This document shows, piece after piece, positions 20,994-34,347 of a stretch of DNA of 64,000 bases. This stretch comes from Dactylonectria macrodidyma (taxonomy: Eukaryota; Ascomycota; Sordariomycetes; Hypocreales; Nectriaceae): assembly GCA_020744425.1 (NCBI GenBank), contig JAGMUV010000001.1, positions 1,736,001 to 1,800,000 on the forward strand, written 5' to 3'. Under the pieces are notes generated by a model, which made no database searches, was not told the origin of the DNA, and saw nothing but the letters and a program-made list of their open reading frames with translations. The position numbers and the translations under genes were made by a program. Position 1 is the first letter of the stretch. Each line of letters opens with the position of its first letter.

Positions 20994-22959
20994 GACTGCA
21001 GAGGGCAAACAAGTAAAGGAGAAGAGTCAAGGTCGAGAAGTTCTAGGGTTTGCGTGATCAGATAGAGAGCTTCGTCGAGTGTTACGGGTGGGCCTTCCAA
21101 GGCGCTGGTTGGGGTCTCAAGTGAAAGAGGCTGACTAGTCACGTGCACTCGCACGTGACCATCTAGAGAGCCAACAGAAAGTAATTCAGTCAGGCTGACT
21201 CGGTCGACCTGCAACGGCCATGGCTCAAGCGTCACTTAAAGTTCCATCTGGGCGATCTTTGCCATGATTGCGGGGCAGTGGGGGGTGCCAGCTGCGGGCG
21301 TCTATCTGTTATGTTTTGTAGGTGACACGGGGACAGTAAACATGGCACACCAAAAGCCTCCCCAACACTGTAATAGCTACATTCGCCCCAAATACTGAAA
21401 CGACCTTGGCGGACGAGGAAGAAACCACATCCAAATAAGTAGCTATCCCTCCGGGGCCTCGGAGACTAATCGCGACCGACGCTATCTCGCCGCCTCCGGC
21501 AGAGGCCGGCAACGGCTGCTTCCAGCACCACCGCGGATAAAGATGATAGGTCGGTCTCTTCAAGATAGCTAGAAAAGTGTCTAATTAGACACTCTATTGA
21601 ATCGAGTCGCCGCTGCGGAGTGTGGCAAGGCTCAAAAAGATGAAGGTTGCGGCGGCAGATCCGGCTTGGGTGGAAGACCAAGGACGCTGCCGGTCGGGTT
21701 CGCAAGAAGAGGGTGATTTCGGCTGAATTGGAAGAGAATAGACAAAGGGTAGGAAATCTGCGATAAAATTGATAGTCATAAAGTCTAGAAAACAAAGGTC
21801 CGGCCGCATCTAGCAACTGAGAGGTCTCGTTCCTCTACGGCTGTTGAAGCTGATGATGATGATCTCTCTCTAAAAAAAAATCCCCTAAAATTACCTGAGA
21901 TCTAGAGAGTTGAATCTCTAGTCCCCACAACTATGTCAGACAGCTGTCCAACCCCCTTCGCATCAGCACGCTCTTATTGCAGGCTCCTCATCCTTACTAA
22001 AAGTTAGGGACGTAGTCTATTGCTTCGGTGCATATGACTTTTCGTACATATAGCAGAAAATGTTCATGCACAGAGCAATATATGCATTGTTCTCAAGTCT
22101 CTATCCCTCTCTTCCATTCTTCTTCTCCGATGGAAACATATGCCACTTACGATAGTCACCGAAAATAACGCGGAGAGGCAGGTATCCAAAAAACGAGGAT
22201 GAGATATTGATGAATGATGAACTGTTGAGCTGAACTCAAGGTAGAAATCCATATCCGGCTTGATCCCGTTCTTAGCAAATAGAAAGCGTCGATGCCAGCC
22301 ATGTGCGGACGAGGTGAAAGCCCTGTCTGCTCCATTTCGGCACACCTTGTCAGCGCGGGCTACTATTGGCTCCGAGGGCTATGCCCGCTGGCCTTCAGCG
22401 GTTGGTAGCTTCCACAGCGTTTTGGGTTCTGAAGGCGCGCCGACCTGTCCACTAATTATCTGCGTGCCCCGCCGCGCGTGCACTGTAGGTGGGAGCTCAT
22501 GGTGGGGGATGGTGCAGCCAGAACTCGGAGAAACACATGGAAGCAACCGACTTTGGCAATATCGCTTTCACGGCCTAGCATCTTGGTCACTTGGATCTTT
22601 TAATTCGCGCTGTGCTCTGCATCTTCCACCCATTTCGCTTTCCATCATACCGGACGCTCGATATCACGCTTTTTAACCCTCCGATCCAAGGCCAATCTCG
22701 ACGCGACCGAGCTCCGTATCTACCCCTATCACCGACCGAATCCGTACATCAAGGTGGCAACTTACAGCTCCGTCGAATTTATCGCGATTTATCACCAGCA
22801 CCGACACCTACTACGACGCCCTTCACGATATCACGCGCTCACCGCACCTTTCCGAGGCTTCCGGCGTTCCTAAATCGCACCTTCAAATAAGCCGTGGTCC
22901 GACGAGACTCACAGCGAGGTGCTGTCTCGAGCGCTGGGATATACATTTGCCTCCCGCCC
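20994..22959. other. Spacer with truncated transposon end, upstream of the ankyrin/RCC1/BTB gene
   Basis: About 2 kb. The left part is the SPF30 promoter. From 21329 there is a transposon terminus (see separate entry). 21390-21900 is open to short frames on both strands with a Lys/Arg-rich look, but I could not identify a transposase. The right part (about 22600-22959) should be the leader of the next gene. Confidence 0.35.
21329..21385 (+). mobile_element. Solo transposon terminus related to the 10738-10984 element
   Basis: Starts GGGGACAGTAAACATGGCAC and continues ACACCAAAAGCCTCCC..AACACTGTAATAGCTACAT. It matches the reverse complement of the right end of the 10.7-kb element over about 55 bases with few differences. 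No matching inverted end was found within the following 600 bp, so this is a truncated or decayed copy, or one end of a longer element. Confidence 0.65.
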
Positions 22960-25900
22960 ATGAGTCACCTTTTGTGGAAATACTACTGGGAAAACGATGT
23001 CGACAGATTTCGGCGTCTGCTGGCTCCTACCAGCTACAGCAACTACAATGCATCCAAAAGCCCTGCAGTAGGAGGTGGCAGTTTCCCGAATAGAAGCCCG
23101 GGTGGCCTCGGGACTTCGCCGCGACCTGTCGCAAAGCAGCGACGAACATCAGGACATCACCAAACTCCCGTGAAATCGAAGGACGCTGGTCAAAACCTCG
23201 GACGAGCCGAAATCAATAGCCGTGACCATGCCGGATTGACCGTGTTGTTGCGCGCCGCTGCCTCAACCGACTCGAACGCTCGAGACTTCGTCCAACTCCT
23301 AATTGAGCACCCCTCAATCGATCTCTATGCCCAGGACCCGGAGAGTGGCTGGAATGCCCTTCACCGATCATTATATGCTGGAAACGTTTCAATTGCGCGC
23401 CTTCTATTGGAAAGGGAGCGTATGGTCTTGACAAGCCACAATGTAACATCTGTGAACAAAGTCGGCATGTTGATCAAAGCCAAAGACCATGAGGGTAATA
23501 GCCCATTTGATGTCTACAACTCGACTATCGAAGCACGGTCCTTAAAGATTGTCACGGACCAAACCAGCTCGGAAAGCGATTCTGATAGCGAAGATAGCGT
23601 TGGGGATGGTGTGTCTCAGTGAGTGGCCTCGACTTCTCCTCCGTAACTTGGCTGACTTTCGTGTAGCCTTGTCAAGGTACCCCATGCAATTCACTCCTCC
23701 ATCAGGGGTGATGAACTGTTCGTATTTGGCAGCAACAAAAACATGTCATTAGGAGTTGGTGACGAGGATGACCGTCAGTACCCTGAGCGCCTTCATTTGA
23801 CCCGACCGGCCCACCTCTTGCGACGGTTCTACCACTCTCATCTTGCTCAAAACGACACGGAGTCTCCCACTACTCTGCCTGACTTGGAGGACATTCCAAC
23901 TCTGCTCAAGAACCCCCCTCTGGTGATCCAAGATGTTGCCATGTCGAAATTGCACACTGCCATCCTGACTACTGACCCGGTCTCTAACCTTTACATCTCC
24001 GGTGTTGGGCGAGGCGGACGGCTTGGACTTGGGGACGAGAACACCCAATTCAAATTTGTGCCAGTGCTAGGACCATTCGTGGATAGAAGAGTCCGCCAGA
24101 TTGCACTTGGCCAGAACCATACCATGGCTGTGGCTGGCAACGGAGAGCTCTGGACTTGGGGGTTAAACTCCAACTCTCAGCTGGGATATGTTCTACCGCC
24201 ACCTCTGAAGCCAGACGAGGAGCCGATGAGCCTTACGCCACGCCAAGTTTTTGGCTCCCTGAAGAAGGAAATTGTGTTGGGTATTGCTGCATCGGCGAAT
24301 CACTCCGTTGCCCACACCGGAACCTCCTTGTATACATGGGGTAGAAATGTAGGCCAATTGGCTCTCATGGATGCTGATTCAAGGTCGCTGGATGTGCAAA
24401 ATGCTCCCAGAAAGGTTGCTGCCTCGCTTTTGGCATCCTCCATTGTCATGGTCTCGGCCATTGACAAGGCGACGATCTGTTTACTTTCAAACTATACGGT
24501 TTGGGTGTTCAGCAACTATGGCTACAACCTGGTCAAGTTTCCGCTTCCCGACAGCTTCATGAACTACAATTTGAAGACAGGACCACTTTCCAGTAGATAT
24601 GATCCGGGCCGAAAGGAAATCATCTCCATTGCTTCGGGAGGGGAAACAATCGCCGCTGTAAACAAACGTGGAGACCTATTCACCTTACAGCTCAACCAGA
24701 AGGGTGATGCGAGCCAATCTGCAGCCTCCACTACGAATCCAGTCAAAATTAAGAGCGCATTGACACAGCCCCTGTGCATTTGGAACTCGCACAAGGATGG
24801 AGTGGCCTCGGTAGATGTCGGCGAGCACGGCTCTGTCATTATCTGCACTGAATCAGGAGCTGTTTGGAAACGAGTCAAGCGGACCAAGGGCAAGAGCGCT
24901 GCTTTCGCCGACGCGACGGACACTAAACGAAAAGCCTTCAAATTCCAGCGAGTGCCATGCATCACAAACTGCGTCGCAGTCCGAAGCTCCATCTTCGGCG
25001 CCTTTGCAGCTATTCGGACCGATAGCAAGGTGATGTCCCAGGAAATAAAGATTGCTGAGAAGGCCTTACGAGATGATATTGGGTCTTTGCTCTGCCTCGG
25101 TGACTTTCAAGCGGCACCACACAGCATCGAGACTAAGAAAGTACGGAAAGCGTGGAATCAAGCTATAGTGCAGGAACTGCCTGGTTCCATACCCCACGAA
25201 ATACTTCGATCGGAAGACGTTGAGGCCGATCTGTTGGATTGGCTGCAAGTCAACTCGTTTCAATACAACGACCTCGAAGTTGCACTCTGCACAACGTCAT
25301 CACCAGAGGTTCAAATTCCCGTTCATGGCTGGGTGCTGGCGGGTCGAAGCTCTACCTTGCGGGAAGGGCTCGCAGAATTTCGAAACCAGGGCTCAGCGAT
25401 GAGTACAGATGCTTTCAGCATTGAGGCTACCGATGACAAGATATTGGTGACCCTGTTCGAAATTGACATCCTCACCCTTCTCAACATCATTGTATACGCG
25501 TACCAGGACAGGACCATCCCGGTGTGGAAGTACACACGAGAATCGCCAGTCCTGGCATTTCGGTTTCGCCACGTCCGGACGGAGCTGATGAAAACAGCAA
25601 CTCGGCTCTGCATGCCAAAGCTCGAGGCAGCTGTTCGGCTACAGACTAGACTAGAAGAGTCTCTTGACGCCGACTTCAGCCAGGCAATATCTCATTCCAA
25701 TTTTTTTGATGATGCCGACGTCATCCTAGAGCTAGATGGAGCAGAAGTTGCAGCACACAGCCAGCTGCTTTGTCAGAGATGTCCTTTTTTCGAAGGCATG
25801 TTTCACGGCCGCTCAAAAGGACAGTGGCTTGCTGGACGTCGCGATGACTTGGATTTGGCTGAGAAGGTGCGGGTTGACCTCAACCACATTGACCCCGAAG

Positions 25901-27831
25901 CATTCCAATACGTGATTTCGTTCATTTATGCCGATGTTGGGGAGGAGCTATTCGACGATGTGGCGGCGGCTTCGATTGACGAGCTGTCAGAACTTGTGCT
26001 GGATGTTATGAGCATAGCAAACGAGCTCATGCTTGATCGACTTTCGCAGATCTGTCAATCGCTGATTGGCAAGTTTGTGACGACACGAAACATTGCAAAC
26101 CTGCTCAACGAAATCAGCCCTTGTTCAGTGGCAGAATTCAAAGACACCGGCCTCGAGTACATTTGCCTCCAGCTGGAGTCAATGCTCGAAAATCACTTGC
26201 TGGACGATTTAGAAGAAGATTTGCTTGTGGAGTTGGATGAAGTGGTACGGGACAACCAACTTGCCCGGTTTCCCTTCGTGCGTAGTGGGAGAGCCGAGTT
26301 GATACTGCACGAAAGCAACCCTCATCTTACTACCGATATTGACGAGGAGCGCCAGCTCAGAGTCAAGGAAATGGCCTTCAAAGCTATTCAAAAAGAGGAT
26401 GAAAAAAAGCTATCTTCTTCATACAAGGCGCGCGTGGGAAGTTTGGATGACTTTGGTCCTGTGCAGACCCCAGACAAATCGAGCCGGAAATTGAGGGCGG
26501 GATACAATGAACCCTTCAGCCCTAGTCTACGGCCTAGGCAGTCGCAAGGGGATTTGATCTTCGATATGGACGAGGAGGATGGCCCTACGCTCGGTAGCCC
26601 ACGATCCCCAATCAATCAACCTTCAAATCCTCGAATGCAACTCGACGTCGACGAGATCTCACAACTTCCCAAGGCTTGGCGAGAACAGAAAGGTAAAGGC
26701 ATCGCAGATATCATGCATAGTCCAACGCCAGACTCATTCTCTCTGTCACCTGATTTCAGGTTGTCCAAGACGAGTGATGCAAACCCGACTGGTGATGCGA
26801 TGACCAAGCTAGGCAACCCTTGGGCCGCTGCGGCACTGATCACTTCGAAGCTGGATCTGAAGGGTATCATGTCTGAAAGTTCGTCCAAATCTGCATTGAC
26901 TGTGGGGCTTACTGAACAAAAGACGAAAGACTCGATATCAAATAAGCCACAGACGAAGGTGTCACAAAAGGAACGGAAGAAGCAGCTGCAGTTGCAGGCT
27001 GCGGCAGAGGCGGCAGCCAAAGACGAACAGTCCAGCCAGGTGCCGTGGGAACAGCCACGAACTGGTGGCAGATTGCCTCCCTGGAAGGCGACAGAGCCAA
27101 CGTCAAAGACGTCAGTAGAGGAGGTGATGGCAATGGAGTCGAAGCTGCCTAGGGCAGTGTCAGCTAATGCCAAACCTCTGGTAGCATCTGAGACGAGAGC
27201 CCAATCGGCGAGACAGCGTACCGCGTCACCCGACACCAGGTTTCCGGGACAGGCTCGGATGAGCAACTCCCCCGCCATGGTCGCGGGCCCGGCGCCGTCG
27301 GACCAGGCTAAGAAGAAGCCGTTGGTGCCACATTCACGGTCGTACATAACGCCGGCACCCAAGGCAGAGGCGACTCAAGGATTCAGTATGGCGGATATCA
27401 TTGGAGAGCAAAAGCGCGAGCAGGAGCTGGTTAAGGAAGCGGTTGCGAAGCGGTCACTGCAAGAGATCCAACAAGAACAGGCGTTCCAGGAATGGTGGGA
27501 CCAAGAGAGCCAGCGGGCTCAGGAGGAAGAGGCGCGGCGAAAGGCCACGAAGAGCAGAGATAAGGAAGACAAGGGACCCAGACGGGGCAATCGCCGTGGC
27601 AGAGGCGGCAAAGTCAAGAACGGCGGCGAGGCAATGGCGGATGGTGGACAGAGCGGAGGCGGAAGCGGAGGTGCAGGTGCAGGTCGAAGCGGAGGCGCCA
27701 GCAAGAGGATGGACAAGAGAATGGACACAAGCACGAGCACAGCGAACCCGGGCAAAACAGGAACAGGCACGCGTGGCGGTGGGAATCCTGGCAGAGGAAG
27801 AAGCGTCAAGGCAAGAGGTGCCAAGCCCTGA
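22960..27831 (+). CDS. Ankyrin-RCC1-BTB multidomain protein (IBtk-like)
   Basis: The model is join(22960..23618,23667..27831), 1607 aa. Order: ankyrin-type repeats at about 85-165 (GWNALHRSLYAGNVSIARLLLER); RCC1 repeats at about 235-540 (ELFVFGSNKNMSLGVGDE, LYISGVGRGGRLGLGDE, ELWTWGLNSNSQLG, LYTWGRNVGQLAL); a divergent BTB/POZ region at about 740-860; and a second BTB at about 895-1020 (DADVILELDGAEVAAHSQLLCQ). A long disordered tail follows with a Gln/Glu/Arg coiled stretch (about 1450-1510) and an RGG-like Gly/Arg C-terminus. The layout matches animal IBtk and fungal homologues. BTB proteins of this kind often serve as substrate adaptors for CUL3 ubiquitin ligases; this is family knowledge, not shown here. 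The small intron (48 nt) joins the ankyrin and RCC1 parts in frame. Confidence 0.85.
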
Positions 27832-30437
27832 GAGTTCTGGAGTTACGGTTTGTTTTGGAGAGCTATAGGACTGGACAAATCTCATTGATGGAGACCGGGT
27901 TGCATGGAGTTGGAGGACCAATTAACCCTTTGAATGCCATCTATTGCATATACAAGTTGAATGGTTAAGCAGAGCCCACAGTGTATTTGGTACTTGTAAA
28001 ATTAAATGCGTATGTTATTGCGAATGAACGTAGAACTAGATCGACGTGAGTATTACCATTTACAAGTAGTGCCGCCGTCCATGTTACTGCCACCTGGGTG
28101 TAGCCTTCAAGGTATCTAGCATCGCAAGAAACAGATTACATGTGAAAATGGTGGACTGCCTACGACGAAGAAGATGGGATGAGGGCTGACGAGAAATGAC
28201 CCACGTGAGCACTTCCCTGTTGGGATTGAGATGCAGGATGGAAGACGTTGAACAGCGTGTGATGTGTGACAGTATGACACTGAGCTGGACGGACGGCGGG
28301 AGATAAGAGACGAGATCTGGAATGGACGATAACGGGAAACATCGGCTATGCCCGTGGCTTGAGTGGCCCGATCCATCACCACCATGATTGAAGGTGTTGT
28401 CGACCCAGGACCTAGGTAGGCAGGCAGCGGAGCTTATCAGGAGGGCGGGGAAGACTCAAGCGAGTGAGATAAGTTGAGCTAGCTGCTCACTCACTTCCAC
28501 GACACCATTACAGGAGACGGAGATACGCAGTGCGGGTGTGATTTCCGTTTCATTATGCGGGGGACAAGGGGGAAGAGGCTATTGAGGTGGCTGGGGGGCT
28601 CAACGCTGAGAGTCACACAGAGTCATTTTGAGAGTCATCAATGAGTAGAGTCATCAATGAGTAGAGTCATCAAAGCCAATTCCAGGTCCTGGATGCATTG
28701 AGCAATGGCTACTTAAGTTACCGTCTCTTGTCCCGATTCGGCAGTGGTGGATGTTGGGGGGGCAGGGATCCAAACCCTGATGAGAGAAGAGAGCACAGGC
28801 GGCCAAAGAGCCTTGCATGGCTGGCTGGACGGCGGGCGAAATAAACTAATCACAGGCGTCGAAAGCGGTGCATCCAGGGAAGTCAATAAATGGCTGGCTG
28901 GACAGTATGTACTCCAAGAGTCCATGACACCCCATGACTGGGCGTTCCATGATGGCGACCATGTGCACCATGCTCCAGCACTTTAGGTACTGGTACTAAA
29001 GGAGTACGACCTTGGATGAAACGCACTGACCCTCACCTCAGGACGCTCGTGCAGACAAGAGGCACGACTCATGACATTGAGGCCCAGCAGTGGGCATCCG
29101 TTCATCGCCAGTTCCGATACTGGGTCTCGTCCAGTCCTAGAGCTGTTTCTGTAAGGCCTTTGGATAAGAATGGAAGCCTGGAGAGGAGGCCCGGATAAGA
29201 TCATAACAAGAGAGAGTGTCTTTTAAGCAAAGGATGAACCCATGGATTGGAATGGATAGACTCAACCTACCTCACCTATCTTACCTAAGGTACTAGGTAG
29301 TAGGAAAGTACCGAGCATAGGTCACACGGGTCCATGTTGCGATTACGCTCTGTGGGCCACTGTCCAAAGGTTAAGGTACGTGACGATTGTTCAGTGTAGA
29401 GGTACCTTTACCTTACCTACTAGTAGGTAAGGTACTTAAGGTACTTAGGTAGGTACGGAGTACTAGCCTCCTCTCCTCCTTCCCCCCTCCAAGCTCTCCA
29501 ACGCCCATCCCATCATCTCACCTCACAGCATCAAATTGCCGCCTTGCAAGGCTGCCACCGCTGTGAAACATCTTTGTCACCCAGTTGTTTACTTGCCATT
29601 ACCCTATCGTCTCTCGCTCTCCATTCATCAGGGCGCTTGCTGCGGCGAGGCACCTTCACTGGACTGGCCTCTGACGTGCGGCTCTAGCCGATGACGACAG
29701 CCCCCCGTCCAATCCACTTGCGGCCCATCACGAGGACCCTGGCCTGTGGGCGTGTCCAGTCCTGCAACGTCGTGACCTGGGACCTGGATAGCATTAGCAG
29801 ATGCAGCTGGAGCAGCAGCGGCAGCAGCAGTGGCAGCATCAACTCCTTTTTGTCAGCTTTTTGATCTCACTCGCCTTCATCTTTCATCTTGTGCTCCTCT
29901 TTCCTTCATCCCCATCCCCATCATCCTATCATCTAGCTGTAGTGGCTGCGTCCGTCCCCTCTCCCGCTGCAACAAGCCTACAGGCCCACCCCCCAGATAC
30001 CGATATCGATAACGTTCGCACTGTCGGCTCTTCCATTCGCTAGCCTGTCGCATCAACCACAACCTGGCTCCCACACCCTGGTCCCTGGTCTCTTTCGCTG
30101 CCTGCACTCGTTGCTTTGCTGCTTTGGCCGTGCCTGCGTCTCGCCAACAGAAACAGCTGCCTCGTCCCAGGACTTTTTTTGATTGTCCTTTTTTCCACTT
30201 GTCTGCCGGCCCGTCTGCCAATCCGCCGTTTCCACACGCCAACCGATCATAGACACCCAACAGTATCCCCATCTCCTCCGTCTCCCCCGCCTTCGCTCCC
30301 CAAAGCTCGCGACATGAGCCATGGATGAGCTGCTCCGGTGGCAGGCCGATATCCTCATCCATTCGTCATCCCATTGACGTGGGCTCTCATCCCTTCGGGC
30401 CTCCATCACCATCTGTCCTCACTGCTCAATCCTCATC
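27832..30437. other. Spacer between the BTB gene and ATG13, with palindromes and a short tandem repeat
   Basis: About 2.6 kb without a supported gene. A 16-bp unit containing GAGTCATCAATGAGTA repeats nearly three times at about 28632-28672. A cluster of ACCTAC/GGTACTTAGGTA palindromes lies at 29266-29465. The right end (about 29600-30437) is pyrimidine-rich and probably the long ATG13 leader. It contains an upstream ATG at 29801 followed by CAG-rich codons. Confidence 0.4.
29411..29432. repeat. Perfect 22-nt palindrome of the ACCTAC/GTAGGT type
   Basis: The sequence CCTTACCTAC is followed directly by TAGTAGGTAAGG, which is self-complementary over 22 nt. It lies inside a wider run of GGTAC/TAGGT words (29266-29465). 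Similar clusters occur at 51220 and 58626. Confidence 0.75.
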
Positions 30438-33368
30438 ATGCATCAACAACCTCGAATCCCGCCCCGGGTCGCCTCCCCCGGAGCCGCGCCGCTGCCCAAC
30501 TCATCCCGACCTTCAAACCCGAGGGAGGCTGCCCTGGGCTCCCGATCCCGCGCCGGTTCCACCGTTTCCGGCCGAGAGGGCCTCGAATCTCCCGTCTTGG
30601 AGAAGCCCTTATCGCTGGGTCCGCCGGCCGAGTCGGTCAAGAAGCTCGACCAGATAATACAGGTGCGTTGGTCGTACTGCCGTTCTGCCTGGACGGATCC
30701 GTATTCCTTGGCAGCTTGGGCTAACTGTGCCGCAGAACTTCTATGCAAAGACCGCCGCCCTTGTACTTGACTCTCGTATCAAGGTCAAGCCCTCGCGCAA
30801 TGTCAACGGCGCCCGCCGAGCTAACAAATGGGTATGTCCGGCTCCAATTCTCCTCAAGACTGATTGACCGACTCACCATCATCACAGTTCCAAATTGAGA
30901 CCGACGAAATTGACGATTTCCGAGAAGAGCTCAAAATTTGGAAGAATTGCGGCAGCCTCGACAACCAACCAGCGCCTATGGTCATCGAAGTCTACCTTGA
31001 TGCCTCCCAACTAAAAGAAAGCCAGAGCCTCGTCATCGTCGACGAAAATGGAAAGAGATGGGACGTCATGGAGCAGCTGAACTCCTCGGGTTCGTCTACC
31101 GATAGCCCTCCTGGCTCGTCTCGCCGAAATCCAGATGTAATACTCGAGAGATGGCGGGTCGATCTCACACCGACAGGCGTCATGCCGATTGACGACTTCG
31201 GCCCTACTCTCCCGACGATCTACAAAAAAGCCATTGTCTTCTTCAGATCTCTCTTCATAACCACCCGCCTATTACCCGCCTGGAAGTTTGCCAGCCAAGG
31301 GCCGGCAAAACATTCCCATCCAGCTCTCGTCCCCAAAATCCGAATCCGTACATCTGAGCCCTCCCGGCCACGACTCGACCAACTTAGACTCCCCATTGAT
31401 GGCAGACCAGACCCGGTGACTGAATACATGTTCGGAGATCTAGAAGTGCCAGTAGGTCGACTGAGCACTGTTGTTACATACCGCAATGACTGCAACTTCC
31501 GTGTCGATGATTCTGAATCTCTGCTGAGCTCTCGCTTCATGGGAGTTGATGAGAACTTCTTTAGGCCGTCACTACCTCAACAATCGGACCGTCCTCGTGT
31601 CCCCATGGCTGAGGTTGGCTCGTTGCGTGACAACCGATCTCGCCCCAACATTGGTGATTTACAACAGACTTACGGAAGTCTTTCCACATTTCACGGCAAC
31701 GGACCTCTGGGGACCAGTCCAATTTCCGCCTTGAGAGCTGTGCGTCCCCCGGGCTCCGACACAAGCTCCCCTCCCGGGTCATTACCAGTAAGCAGCGAAA
31801 TAGATGGTCCAAATTCGCTACCAATTGGCCGCCAAGCAGCAACACGCCCGCAGCTGCGAACACTCGAGGGTTCCAACCGAAGACCATCGGTATCATTTCA
31901 GCCCTTCAAGGCTGGCTCGCTCTCAGGTTCACCAGTTCCACGACAAGCCGAGAACGACTCACCGGCATCACCAAGCTCGTTGTCCCGCACGGGAGGAATC
32001 CCGTCTCTTCAGCAGGCTAGAAATCGAACTTCCCTGACTGCGGGTATGCCAGCATCACTCCGAGGCGGACCTCCCCCTGGTCTTAACACGGCTGTTGTGG
32101 GGTCCCCTCAACCGTCTGCCACAAGCCGGTACAGCAGTAGCTTCACGCATCGCCGCGGTCGATTGTCTTTTGGAGGCGCAAGCAGAGCCGGAGACGACGA
32201 GCAAGGTAGCAGCGGAAGACAGAGTCTGTCTTCGTCTGTTGCGCAGCCTGGTTCTGGTCTTCTGGCTGAAGTAACGGGAACTAGCTCTGAATCGCTTCAA
32301 AATGAGGATGATAATATCTCCGAATTTCTGAAGGCACTTGACAGTAAAAAGACGCTCAAAAGCTTTGAGCCGACTAAGAAAGGGGAGTCGGCGACGAACC
32401 GGACTGTGGCTCAGCTCTCTAGGTTCCACATGATGAAAGATTCCAACAACGCCTTGACGGAGTCGATGACATCGTCCGTGCAAATGCAGCGTTCATCCAG
32501 CTCGTCTAGCCGGCAACTGACGAGCGTGCCTGGCATGGTGGCCCCGGCATCTATGTCAGCATCATCGTCCCCTGGAAAGCCGCTTTCTCCTCACACGCCG
32601 CACACACCCGCGATTCCGTCTCGTCTCAGTGAGAACTCGATAATCGACTACACCGGCCAAGGCCGAATTACTTCGCGGCAAGGTCGTGCGCCAGAGAGCG
32701 CACCCTCTGGACCCACCAGAGAGAGCACAATAACACAAGATGGCACAACGGCTATTGATATTCCCCTGTCACCGCGCCTATTGTCGTATCAGCGACGATC
32801 CAGCTCGGCAGCACAACAGAATCGAGCACTGGCTGACGAGGACGAGACGGATCTGGCATTCGCAAACCGAAGCATCAGCCTTGGAGCAGAGGATAGAGAA
32901 CCACCCACGATGAGCATCCTACTTGGAAGGCAGATGCAATTAGAAGAAGAGTCCACGGCACAGGGTGGTTTGCCAGGTGGGTTCCAACCAGCAGCCGAGA
33001 TAGCAACTGCCGAAACATCTGAGATGATGCAACGGGGACTGTCCGAAGAGAATCCACCAGATGGACTCATCCCAGTAGCCCCGTCGAGCTCTCCATTCGG
33101 CAGACGGCGTTACATGGGCATGGGAGCGGCTCACCGCCAGACCCCGCCGCAGTCTTCTCGAGGCAGTTTTACCGGGTCAATCAACAGACTGAATAGAGGC
33201 GATGACGAACTGGTTGGCGAGGAACCACTCATGTTTGACCTCTCAGAGATGGATGCGCAAGGTCGAAGAAGCATCGAAGAAGGGCGGGGTGGTCAGCAAC
33301 CCCCGACAGGGGCCGGATCAGACCGCGGCGGATACGAGACCCGAGGGACCTCGCGACGAGAGTGGTGA
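30438..33368 (+). CDS. ATG13: Autophagy-related protein 13 (HORMA domain)
   Basis: The model is join(30438..30662,30736..30831,30888..33368), 933 aa. All introns are phase 0 and flank family-conserved segments: SVKKLDQIIQ, then NFYAKTAALVLDSRI, then FQIETDEIDDF. The HORMA domain spans about 65-300 and includes PMVIEVYLD, RWRVDLTP, YKKAIVFFRSLF and TRLLPAWKF. A long Ser/Pro-rich disordered region (about 320-930) carries the expected Atg1- and Atg17-binding motifs, for example the NEDDNISEFLKALDSKK stretch. Known role: regulatory subunit of the Atg1 kinase complex. It is phosphorylated by TORC1 in nutrient-rich cells and dephosphorylated on starvation to start autophagosome formation. Size matches filamentous-fungal ATG13 (about 900-1000 aa). 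Confidence 0.95.
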
Positions 33369-34347
33369 AGTTCATAAAGACATGTGCTTTCTGATAGATC
33401 AAGCTAGCAAATACCTCGCATAGGAAACTGGATGTGGGGAGGCATGTTGGGTTCATCTAGAGCTGGGTCCTGGCGTGGCCCCAGGCGGAGTTGCCGGCAG
33501 GATTGGCGCTTTTTGTTTCATCGGTTCTGGTCTGTAGCCTTGTTCCTTGATTTGGCGTTGAAGGTTCTCATGTTGGATTTATTTATCACACGAAGACACT
33601 TTTGCGGGTACGCATGGAAATGGAAACAGAATGGAAAGGTGGACACTTGGACGTAGCTGCTGAAGTGTATTGGCTTTGGTGTATATATGTAAGCGCATAG
33701 GTCATGGCACATTGCTTAAGAGCTGAGATCGTGGGAATGGGCACAGGGGGCTGCATATCTCAACCGTTAGCATAGTCTACAACATACTTTGACCATGCAA
33801 CGCCTTTGGCTCTTTGGCATCGTGAACCCTGTGGATACTGTATTGCGAGACAAGTATGGGTTTATGAAGCCCTCTCCGTCTTAATGTTTGGATAAAGATA
33901 TTATATTCTCTCCCCTCATACAATGCTGGTCTAAGCAATGGGGCATCCAGTGGAATTGGAGACCCTGACAACTCGGAAGATCTGTTTCAAACGTCACAGC
34001 CCTCTCGTTTAGACACCTGATCAACAATAATAGGCTGTGGACCTGGTCGGTAAATCGTCATCTCACGAAATATAGGGTAGGTGATGGTCGGTTGATCCGC
34101 ATGCTACCTAGTGGCACATGCCCACTCGCCACCGTCCGTTCCAAGTTCCTTTACGCCATTTCATGTGTAGTACAGTAGTGTAGGCTCTTTGCAATAGCTC
34201 TGCGTGGTACAGGGGCGAGGGGGCTATCGAGATGGCATTTAACGGTGAGGCTTATGACCGCCAACCAAGAGATAAATTCTGGCAAAAGTCTATCCCATAA
34301 CCTCAAAAGTTGTTGGCTTTCGGTCCAAAGCCATGCTGACCAAAGTA

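Noticed and set aside
20994..21235. Upstream extension of SPF30 by unspliced reading
   Set aside because: That reading runs through intron 1. Splicing 20943/20884 gives the family-typical start MSALAGLEEERQQ.
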